Part shown: positions 1-5,274 of the stretch, piece after piece
Position numbering within the stretch: position 1 is the first letter of the stretch
How the letters are laid out: the number at the start of each line of letters is the position of its first letter
Assembly: GCA_966112835.1 (NCBI GenBank)
Contig: CBHWEI010000205.1
Coordinates: 1 to 7,498 of the forward strand
Origin: UBA668 sp966112835
Lineage (GTDB): Bacteria; Actinomycetota; Acidimicrobiia; Acidimicrobiales; Ilumatobacteraceae
Reading direction: 5' to 3'
DNA: 7,498 bases
Made by a program: the position numbers and the translations under genes
The notes under the pieces: model-generated
What the model saw: the letters and a program-made list of their open reading frames with translations, nothing else
What the model was told of the DNA's origin: nothing
Databases searched by the model: none

Positions 1-104
1 TGAACAAGGCCATCGCCAGCTTCATCCGCCTCGGCTGGATCGACCAGCACGAGCGCCACTACACCATCCTGAAGCGCGACGCCCTCGAGCTGCGCGCTCG
101 CTGA
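1..104 (+). CDS. C-terminal end of a probable Crp/Fnr-family transcriptional regulator (5' truncated)
   Basis: Only the last 33 codons are in the window (frame starting at base 3, TGA at 102-104), so the effector domain and most of the DNA-binding domain are missing. The visible residues begin NKAIASFIRLGWI, continue with a short basic stretch (DQHERHYTILKRD), and end LELRAR. This resembles the end of the winged helix in actinobacterial Crp/Fnr regulators: the recognition helix runs into 'VNKAL..F...GWI', then the beta wing, then a final 'D...L..RA' helix. Such proteins are usually cytoplasmic dimers that bind a nucleotide or other small ligand and activate or repress promoters. The stop codon directly abuts the stop of the convergent ABC permease (105-107), so there is no intergenic base between them. 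The family call rests on a short C-terminal pattern; another winged-helix regulator is possible, and no target can be named. Confidence 0.55.
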   Translation, partial: NKAIASFIRLGWIDQHERHYTILKRDALELRAR

Positions 105-860
105 TCAGGCGTCGCGGCGGTTCACGCTCCAGGTGCCGAACGCGAGCACCACGAGCGTGACGGCAGCGAAGTACAGCCCGGCCACCAGCCGCGACGGCCC
201 GTCGAACGGCTGGAGTGTGGCCATGCTGAAGCCGGCGCGGAACGGCATCCACGAGGCGACGTTCTGGTTGTCGAAGATCAGGCCGATGAGGCCGCCGAGC
301 AGGTTCTCGACCAGCAGCGGCCACAGGATGAGCGCCGCGATCACGGCGGGCGTGCTGCGGATGACGAGGCCGAGGCCCAGACCCATGAGCGCCATCAGCC
401 CGGCGAGCACCACCGACCCGATGAGCGTGTTGTAGCCGGCGTCGACCGAGCCGAGGTCGATGGTGGCGCCGCGTCCTTCGGCGATGGCGGCGCCGCCCAT
501 GGCACCCACCACGACCACGCCGATCTGCACCTCCAGCGCGACCACGAGCAGGACGATGGCCTTCGCGGTGACCACTCGCGTGCGCCGCGGGGTGGCGGTG
601 AACGTGGGCCGGATGGTGTTGAAGCCGAACTCGCCGGTGACCGACGCGGCGGCGGTGACACCGATGAGCAGCACCGACACGAACGCGGTGCCGCTGAGCA
701 CCTCGATGACCGAGCGGCTGTCCCACCCGGCGTCGTCGCCGTTGAAGAACGCCGTCAGGAACGTGATGACCAGCGGGAACAGCGTGGCGATGATGAGCAG
801 CACCCAGTGCATGACCACCGTGCGCAGCTTGATCTGTTCGGAGCGGAGGAGGCCGATCAT
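105..860 (-). CDS. ABC-2-type transporter permease
   Basis: A 251-residue integral membrane protein, probably the membrane half of an ABC exporter with the ATPase encoded just upstream. About six hydrophobic segments can be seen, near residues 17-39, 51-74, 101-123, 145-167, 172-196 and 225-246. The first loop after segment 2 carries the typical actinobacterial ABC-2 signature: GEF at 76-78, T-I-R-P-T at 82-86, then T-P-R-R-T-R at 90-95 and AK at 99-100. That stretch is thought to form the cytoplasmic coupling helices that contact the ATPase. The ATG at 858-860 was chosen because it gives a normal N-terminus (M-I-G-L-L-R-S-E-Q-I-K-L, as in many such permeases) and overlaps the ATPase stop in an ATGA, pointing to translational coupling. 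The frame stays open to 1316, but the extra residues are a shadow of the ATPase gene. The substrate cannot be inferred. The gene ends tail to tail with the regulator at 1-104. Confidence 0.88.
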   Translation of the reverse strand: MIGLLRSEQIKLRTVVMHWVLLIIATLFPLVITFLTAFFNGDDAGWDSRSVIEVLSGTAFVSVLLIGVTAAASVTGEFGFNTIRPTFTATPRRTRVVTAKAIVLLVVALEVQIGVVVVGAMGGAAIAEGRGATIDLGSVDAGYNTLIGSVVLAGLMALMGLGLGLVIRSTPAVIAALILWPLLVENLLGGLIGLIFDNQNVASWMPFRAGFSMATLQPFDGPSRLVAGLYFAAVTLVVLAFGTWSVNRRDA

Positions 861-1828
861 GATGGCGGCCCCCAGTCGCCCGCGCCGGGCGGTGGTGGCG
901 GCGGCGCGACACCCGGCGCGCCGGACGGGCCGGATCGGTACTCCACCGACTCGGCGGTGGCCGACAGGAAGGCGTCCTCCAGCGAACCGGTCTGCGGTGA
1001 CAGTTCGTGCAGCACCAGGCCCTGCGCGGCGGCGAGCTCGCCGACGGTGGCGGCGTCGAGCTGGCGGATGTCGAGGGTGGTGGGGTCGACCTGGGCGACC
1101 TCGCCGCCCTGCGCCTGCACCGCACCCACCAGATCGGCGGCACGGGGGCTCTTCACCCGCACCCACCGGTCGGCATGGCGGGCCACGAAGTCGGTGACCG
1201 TGCTCTGTTCGATGAGGCGACCGCGGCCGATGACCACCAGGTCGTCGGCGATGAGGGCGATCTCGCTGAGCTGATGGCTGCTCACCAGGACCGTGCGACC
1301 CTGCGTCGCCAGCCACGACAGCATGTCGCGGATCCAGCGGATGCCTTCGGGGTCGAGGCCGTTGGCGGGCTCGTCGAGGATGATGGTCTGCGGGTCGCCG
1401 AGCAGCACGCCGGCCAGACCGAGGCGCTGGCGCATGCCCAGCGAGAACGTGCGCACCCGCTGGCCGGCGGCCGACGTGAGGCCCACCAGTTCGATGACCT
1501 CGTCGACGCGTGACCGGGCGATGCCGTTGCTGGCCGCCATCCAGCGCAGGTGGTTGCGGGCGCTGCGGCCGGGGTGCACGTACCCGGCGTCGAGCAGCGC
1601 GCCCACCTGGTGCAGTGGCCGGTCGAGGTCGCGGTAGCGGCGGCCGTCGAACGAGGCGCCGCCGGTGTCGGCCCGGTCCAGCTCCAGCATGCAGCGCATG
1701 GTGGTGCTCTTGCCGCTGCCGTTGGGACCGAGGAAGCCGGTGACCACGCCCGGCCGCACCTGGAAGCCCAGGTGGTCGACCGCGGTGGTGCCGCCGAAAC
1801 GCTTCGACAGGTCCTGGACTTCGATCAC
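857..1828 (-). CDS. ABC transporter ATP-binding protein (DrrA/CcmA-like, ABC-2 exporter class)
   Basis: A 323-residue ABC ATPase that would power the permease encoded next to it. The motifs are in order: Walker A GPNGSGKST at 34-42, signature F-S-L-G-M-R-Q at 128-134, Walker B IILDEP at 149-154 followed by the D-loop ANGLDPEG, and the switch histidine H185 in SSHQ. The Q-loop region reads VGALLDAG then VHPGRSARNHL (residues 75-94). This wording is typical of a large actinobacterial subfamily in which the usual Q-loop glutamine is not obvious. After about residue 205 comes the C-terminal accessory region. It ends in a Pro/Gly-rich tail (about 299-323) with six consecutive prolines at 309-314, which lifts the length slightly above the roughly 300 residues common in the family. 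The start is GTG at 1826-1828, just before I-E-V-Q-D-L-S-K-R-F, the standard family start. It lies 39 bp behind the lipoprotein gene and overlaps the permease by 4 bp. The transported compound is unknown. Confidence 0.92.
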   Translation of the reverse strand: MIEVQDLSKRFGGTTAVDHLGFQVRPGVVTGFLGPNGSGKSTTMRCMLELDRADTGGASFDGRRYRDLDRPLHQVGALLDAGYVHPGRSARNHLRWMAASNGIARSRVDEVIELVGLTSAAGQRVRTFSLGMRQRLGLAGVLLGDPQTIILDEPANGLDPEGIRWIRDMLSWLATQGRTVLVSSHQLSEIALIADDLVVIGRGRLIEQSTVTDFVARHADRWVRVKSPRAADLVGAVQAQGGEVAQVDPTTLDIRQLDAATVGELAAAQGLVLHELSPQTGSLEDAFLSATAESVEYRSGPSGAPGVAPPPPPPGAGDWGPPS

Positions 1829-1840
1829 GTCGTCACCCTA
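1829..1840 (-). promoter_or_regulatory. Start-site element of the ABC ATPase gene: leaderless -10 hexamer or Shine-Dalgarno
   Basis: Read on the minus strand, TAGGGT (1840-1835) is followed by six bases and then the GTG start codon. TANNNT six to seven bases before an RTG is the usual layout of a leaderless promoter in actinobacteria, which would start the mRNA at the GTG itself. The same bases also read AGGGTGA, a fair Shine-Dalgarno that ends 4 nt before the GTG. Sequence alone does not decide between the two. No convincing -35 TTGACA-like hexamer was found at normal spacing. Either reading supports the GTG start. Confidence 0.4.
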
Positions 1841-1867
1841 ACCGTGGCGGTGTCGACCGTTCGGCGA

Positions 1868-3004
1868 TCAGCCGGCGGCGATGGTGGTGTCGGTGGTGAG
1901 CGCGCCCTGGGTGTCGAGGAAGGCGTTCGCCACCGTCACCGGATCGGTGCCACCGGCGTTGATCTGGTTCAGCATCTGGTTGATCTTCGTGCTCGTGAGC
2001 GCACCGTTCACCTGCGTCAGCACGGCGATGAGGTCCTGCGTGGCCACCGATGCCGACAGCACCGGCACCAGTGCATTGCCACGCACCATCGCCTTGTCGT
2101 CGACCAGGATGGTGAGCCGCTTGGTGGTGATGATGGGGTCGAGCGAGTTCACGGCCACGCAGTCCACCTTGTCGCCGTCGATGGCGGCGGCCAGGTCGGC
2201 GTCCTCCACGGTGACGACGTCCTTGAAGTCGCCGCCGTAGTACTTCTGGTACGCCGGGTAGCCGAACTCGGTGTCGGCCATCCACGCGGCCGAACCGCCG
2301 AGGCGGATGGTGGGCGCGATGGACGCCAGGTTGAACAGGCCGACGAACTCGGTGTCCTTGTTGGCCTTCTCGGTGGCCTCGGTGCAGGCGATGACCTGCT
2401 TGTCCTCACCGTCGGTGGGCTCGCCGATGGCCACACCGTCGGGCAGCGCGGCGCGGATGGCGATGACCTGCTCGGCCGTGGTGCGACCGTTGGTGATGAC
2501 CGGGGCGGCCGTCGTGGTGGTGGCCGCACCCGTCGTCGTGGTGGCGCCGGCCGTGGTGGTGGCGCCCGCGACGGTGGTGGAGGTGGGCGGGATGGTGACC
2601 GGTGCCTGCGTGGTGGCGGGCTCGGACGGCACGACGGTGGTGCTCTGCGCCGGTGCGCCCGGCAGCGAGTACACGTAGCCGACGAGCGGGTCGGTCCAGT
2701 CGGGGATGAGGTTGAAGTCGCCCTTGGCCAACGCGGCCAGGTAGCCGGCGCGGTCGAGGTCGACGGGGTCCTTGCGCGACACGCGGTAGCCGGCGTCCTC
2801 CAGCACTCGTGCGTAGATGGCGGCGAACAGTTCGCTTTCGGGGTCGCCCTTCACCGAGGTGACGACCACCTTCGGTGCGACCGCCCCGCCGGTGGTGGTC
2901 GTCGCGCCGTCGGACGAGCCGCAGGCGGCGAGCGCCATGCCGAGCAGGGTGATGGGTGCAATGGCACGGCGCAGGTGGCGTGCAGGAGTGGTCGTCCGCT
3001 TCAT
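1868..3004 (-). CDS. OpuAC/ProX-like substrate-binding lipoprotein with an internal Thr-rich insert
   Basis: A 378-residue exported, lipid-anchored solute-binding protein. The N-terminus (MKRTTTPARHLRR, then a hydrophobic stretch) ends in a lipobox L-A-A-C with Cys28 as the likely lipidated residue. After a short Thr linker, residues 45-112 match the first lobe of OpuAC-type glycine betaine/choline/osmoprotectant-binding proteins (ELFAAIYARVLEDAGY, then K-G-D-F-N-L-I-P-D-W-T). Residues 172-378 match the second lobe and family end: YGGDFKDVV, a Leu-x-Asp-Asp-Lys stretch, then ALTSTKINQMLNQI and a DPVTVANAFLD end. Between the lobes, at about 115-170, is a low-complexity Thr/Ala/Pro/Gly stretch. 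The ATG at 3002-3004 gives a proper signal peptide. Known relatives deliver ligand to an importer with OpuAB-type permeases, but none is present here; the next genes are an ABC-2 exporter pair. It may be an orphan receptor or serve a permease elsewhere. The family call is firm, the ligand is not. Confidence 0.85.
   Translation of the reverse strand: MKRTTTPARHLRRAIAPITLLGMALAACGSSDGATTTTGGAVAPKVVVTSVKGDPESELFAAIYARVLEDAGYRVSRKDPVDLDRAGYLAALAKGDFNLIPDWTDPLVGYVYSLPGAPAQSTTVVPSEPATTQAPVTIPPTSTTVAGATTTAGATTTTGAATTTTAAPVITNGRTTAEQVIAIRAALPDGVAIGEPTDGEDKQVIACTEATEKANKDTEFVGLFNLASIAPTIRLGGSAAWMADTEFGYPAYQKYYGGDFKDVVTVEDADLAAAIDGDKVDCVAVNSLDPIITTKRLTILVDDKAMVRGNALVPVLSASVATQDLIAVLTQVNGALTSTKINQMLNQINAGGTDPVTVANAFLDTQGALTTDTTIAAG
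2498..2590 (-). repeat. Low-complexity Thr/Ala-coding stretch inside the substrate-binding lipoprotein gene
   Basis: The coding strand repeats ACCACCAC-type triplets separated by GCG/GGC codons. These give three loosely repeated runs of Thr3-4 with Gly-Ala or Ala-Ala between them (protein residues about 141-169). The stretch is in frame throughout and contains no stop. A wider Pro/Thr-rich zone extends to about 2662. It looks like an extended, surface-exposed linker. Repeats of this kind are prone to expansion and contraction, so the length may vary between strains. Confidence 0.75.
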
Positions 3005-3061
3005 CGGTCGGGGAGCCTACTGGCCGGGTCTCGCCGGTTGCCGTCGGGCAGACTGCTGCGG
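3005..3061. promoter_or_regulatory. 57-bp divergent intergenic region between the substrate-binding lipoprotein and the flavoprotein
   Basis: This is the only sizeable non-coding gap in the window and must contain the start signals of both divergent genes. On the minus strand TAGGCT (3019-3014) lies 9 nt before the lipoprotein ATG. A promoter there would leave a leader of about two bases. On the plus strand the best candidate is CAGACT (3049-3054), 7 nt before the flavoprotein ATG, but it lacks the first T of TANNNT and is weak. Neither start has a good Shine-Dalgarno. No clear -35 hexamer or dyad operator was recognised. The placement is inferred from gene layout plus these hexamers. Confidence 0.4.
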
Positions 3062-4321
3062 ATGACCCCCGCACCGATCGCCTGGCACGTCACCCATTGG
3101 GCCGACGATCCGTACAGCCGCGGCTCGTGGAGCGCGCTCGCCCCGGGCGGTACGCCCGCTCATCGGGCGCAGATCGGCACGCCCATCGACGGCCGATTGG
3201 TGCTGGCCGGCGACGCCACGAACCCCGACGCCCCGTCGATGACCCACGGCGCCTTCCAGGAAGGTGGTCGCGCCGCCAGATGGGCGCTGGACCAGGGCGC
3301 CACCCGAGTGCTGGTGGTGGGTGCCGGGTTCGCCGGCCTCGGCGCGGCGCGTGCCCTGCGCGACGCCGGCGTGGAGGTGACCGTGCTGGAAGCGCGGGAC
3401 CGCATCGGTGGCCGCGCCCACACCGTCGACCTGGGCGGCGGCGCGACGGCCGATGCCGGCGCGGCGTGGCTGCAGCAGGGCCCCACCAACTCGCTCGCCC
3501 GCATGGCCGAGGCGCTCCGCCTGCCCACCGTGCCCACCGACTTCCATCACCCGCTCGCGGCCGCGTCGGACGGCGAGGTGGGCGACATCGAGGCTGCGTT
3601 CGCCGGCATCGCTGCGGCGTGCGCCACCGCGCCGCCCACCGCTTCACTGGCCGACGTGCTGCCCGCGTACCTGGCCGGGCTGTCGCCCGAGGCCCGCCGT
3701 GTGGCCCAGCACGCCGTCGACGGCGAGCTCGACCTGGAGAACGGCGCACCGCACCATCGTCTTTCGGCGCACACGGTGTTCGCCGAACCGGGCGTGGGGT
3801 TGGCCGACCGGTGGCTGCCGAGTGGCTTCACCGCATTGCAGCAGCGCCTCGCCGACGGCGTGGACATCCGCACGTCGACCGTCGTGCGCCGCATCGAGTG
3901 GGACGACGCGGGTGTGCGGGTCACCGCCGACGGCGTCGATGTGCTGCACGCCGACGTGTGCATCTGCACCGTGCCCGCCTGGCTGGCGGCCGAGCTGGTG
4001 CCTGCGCTGCCCGCCGCACACCGCGATGCCATCGACCATCTCGCGGTCGGCCGCATGGAGAAGGTGGTGCTGCGCTTCGCCGAGCGCTGGTGGCCCACCG
4101 CGCCGTCGGGCTACCTGCGCTGGTACGACACGCCGGCCTCGTGGTGCGAGTGGTTGGACCTCACCGACGGCTTGGGCGTGCCGATGGTGGCGGGCCTGAT
4201 CGCCAGCGACGCGATCGACCGGCGGCACACCGGCCGCGACGACGCGGCCATCGCCGCCGATGCCACCGATGCGCTTGCGGCCTGGGCCGACGCCGTCAGC
4301 CGAGGTCCCGCGCGTCGATGA
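3062..4321 (+). CDS. Flavin amine-oxidase-family FAD oxidoreductase with circularly permuted motif order
   Basis: A 419-residue protein, probably cytoplasmic because no signal peptide is visible. It should use FAD to oxidise an amine or related substrate; the substrate is unknown. Residues 8-26 (W-H-V-T-H-W, then DPYSRGSW) and 46-72 (LVLAGDATNPD, then HGAF and GGRAA) match the C-terminal FAD-binding segment of flavin amine oxidases. The Rossmann motif follows at 82-118: GAGFAG at 87-92, ribose-binding E110, and RDRIGGR at 112-118. DAGAAWLQ at 131-138 fits the next family block. K334 (MEKVVLRF) sits where the family has its conserved lysine near flavin N5. The protein ends at AWADAVSRGPARR, just where a normal family member would run into the VTxW segment. 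All expected parts are therefore present but start from a different point. The GEAT motif reads GDAT (D51 for Glu). The ATG at 3062 is the only ATG in this frame compatible with the opening segment and lies 57 bp from the divergent gene. The last 26 bp overlap the convergent gene. Family confidence is high; activity is unproven. Confidence 0.85.
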   Translation: MTPAPIAWHVTHWADDPYSRGSWSALAPGGTPAHRAQIGTPIDGRLVLAGDATNPDAPSMTHGAFQEGGRAARWALDQGATRVLVVGAGFAGLGAARALRDAGVEVTVLEARDRIGGRAHTVDLGGGATADAGAAWLQQGPTNSLARMAEALRLPTVPTDFHHPLAAASDGEVGDIEAAFAGIAAACATAPPTASLADVLPAYLAGLSPEARRVAQHAVDGELDLENGAPHHRLSAHTVFAEPGVGLADRWLPSGFTALQQRLADGVDIRTSTVVRRIEWDDAGVRVTADGVDVLHADVCICTVPAWLAAELVPALPAAHRDAIDHLAVGRMEKVVLRFAERWWPTAPSGYLRWYDTPASWCEWLDLTDGLGVPMVAGLIASDAIDRRHTGRDDAAIAADATDALAAWADAVSRGPARR

Positions 4322-5261
4322 CGTCGTCGTCGGGCGGGATGGTGATGCCCGGCGCAGTGTCGAGCAGGTGCATCGTCGTGTCCACCGTCACCTTCGACGT
4401 GGTGAGGTCCATCTCGTAGACCACGCGGCGGATCTCGTTGTCCTTCGTCACGTACATGTCGTAGATCAGCTCATCGGGCAGCACGGCGTCGAGCCCCTCG
4501 ATCTGGTTCTGGAGCAGATCCTTCAGGCCGGGTACGTCGGCGATCTTGGCGATCACCTCGTAGTGGCGCACGTCCTCGCCGTCGAACGTGGTGGCGCCGA
4601 GGTCGGTGATGGTGTCGGCGTGGGCGATGACGGCTTCGACATCGATCTTGCCCGCCGCGCCGAGCTGGTCGAACATGCTGCTGTCCTGGCCGGCGTCGTC
4701 GAGCGCCTGCTGATCGACCTTCACCCACGCCTTGTCGGTGACGTCGGCCAACGCTGCACCGAACGCATCGGCCGACATGTACATGGTCTTGTTCTCCGGG
4801 TCGACGATGGCCACCATCGGCGTGTCGGTGCCGATGATCTTGCTCAGGTCCATGCTCACCTTCGCCAGCCCGCTCTCGTCGTCGAGCGTCGAGTCGACCG
4901 CCAGGGTCTGGCCCAGTGCCACGGTCTCGATGACGCTCGTGCGCCCGGGTGCGGCGGCGGTGCGGTCGGCGGCAGCCTGGAGCGAGAACGTCACCGGCTC
5001 GTCGCCACCGCGCAGCATGAGGAACGCGCCGACGCCCACTGCGGCCACCACGACGACGGCCGCGGTGACGAGCAGCCCGACACGCGACGTCTTCGGCGGC
5101 TCGGTGATGACCACGGAAGTGAGCGGCGCTGCGGTGGCCTCGGGCGCGGGTGGTACCGGTGCGGGCAGCGTCGGTGCGGCCCACGGGGACTGCGGCACTG
5201 CGGGCCTCGGCTCCGGCGTCGTGTCGTCCGGTGTCGTGTCGTCAGCGGGCGTCTCGTCCAT
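4296..5261 (-). CDS. Single-pass membrane protein with an LppX/LprG-like extracytoplasmic domain
   Basis: A 321-residue protein of three parts. Residues 1-58 are an acidic, Pro/Thr/Ala-rich tail with a direct DDTTP repeat at 7-16. Residues 61-83 form one transmembrane helix (GLLVTAAVVVVAAVGVGAFL), preceded by K57/R60 and followed by RGG. Residues about 88-321 form a soluble domain, probably outside the membrane. This domain shows the pattern of LppX/LprAFG or LolA-like proteins: repeated beta strands, an N-x-T-M-Y-M strand near the middle, DKAWVKVD, then G-x-x-x-F-D-G-E-D-V-R-H-Y-E-V and LPDELIYDMYVTKDNEIRRV. Relatives have a lipid-binding half-barrel, but they are usually lipoproteins; here a helix and not a lipobox provides the anchor. 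The ATG at 5259-5261 lies 10 bp behind the EccC-like gene, so the two are probably cotranscribed and functionally linked. A TAGCGT hexamer 7 nt before the ATG could give an extra leaderless transcript. The family call is by pattern only and the function is unknown. Confidence 0.7.
   Translation of the reverse strand: MDETPADDTTPDDTTPEPRPAVPQSPWAAPTLPAPVPPAPEATAAPLTSVVITEPPKTSRVGLLVTAAVVVVAAVGVGAFLMLRGGDEPVTFSLQAAADRTAAAPGRTSVIETVALGQTLAVDSTLDDESGLAKVSMDLSKIIGTDTPMVAIVDPENKTMYMSADAFGAALADVTDKAWVKVDQQALDDAGQDSSMFDQLGAAGKIDVEAVIAHADTITDLGATTFDGEDVRHYEVIAKIADVPGLKDLLQNQIEGLDAVLPDELIYDMYVTKDNEIRRVVYEMDLTTSKVTVDTTMHLLDTAPGITIPPDDDVIDARDLG
5214..5243 (-). repeat. 15-bp tandem repeat (two copies) encoding DDTTP-DDTTP
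   Basis: Two adjacent 15-bp units at 5214-5228 and 5229-5243 differ at one base (CGGCGTCGTGTCGTC and CGGTGTCGTGTCGTC on the plus strand). They encode residues 7-16 of the membrane protein, in its predicted cytoplasmic tail. The repeat is in frame and probably arose by slippage. Confidence 0.85.
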
Positions 5262-5274
5262 GGCGCGGACGCTA
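5262..5274 (-). promoter_or_regulatory. Possible leaderless -10 hexamer before the LppX-like membrane protein gene
   Basis: On the minus strand TAGCGT (5274-5269) is followed by seven bases and then ATG. The TAG is also the stop codon of the upstream EccC-like gene, so the match could be chance. No usable Shine-Dalgarno lies at normal spacing; the nearest purine run (GAGA) is too far upstream. This leaves either an internal leaderless promoter or translation by re-initiation after the upstream stop. Confidence 0.25.

Noticed and set aside
861..1316. Upstream extension of the permease reading frame
   Set aside because: The extra 152 residues are Arg/Gly-rich and lie wholly inside the ATPase gene. 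The ATG at 860 gives the normal permease N-terminus and the ATGA coupling.
1841..1867. Possible hairpin terminator between the lipoprotein and the ATPase (CGGTGTCGACCG)
   Set aside because: The stem is only four base pairs and no T-run follows on the minus strand.
2498..2590. Regular GTGGTGG-type repeats suggesting a CRISPR-like or satellite array
   Set aside because: There are no equal-length repeats with unique spacers. The pattern is explained by Thr/Ala codon runs in frame in the lipoprotein.
1550..3061. Long open frame on the plus strand continuous with the flavoprotein gene, allowing a 923-residue protein
   Set aside because: It runs antisense through the lipoprotein and part of the ATPase gene. 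Its translation is low-complexity Gly/Val/Arg/His with no family motif. Homology-like content begins only at the ATG at 3062.
3038..3061. Alternative TTG start for the flavoprotein at 3038
   Set aside because: It would add only eight residues with no family similarity, and there is no Shine-Dalgarno before it.
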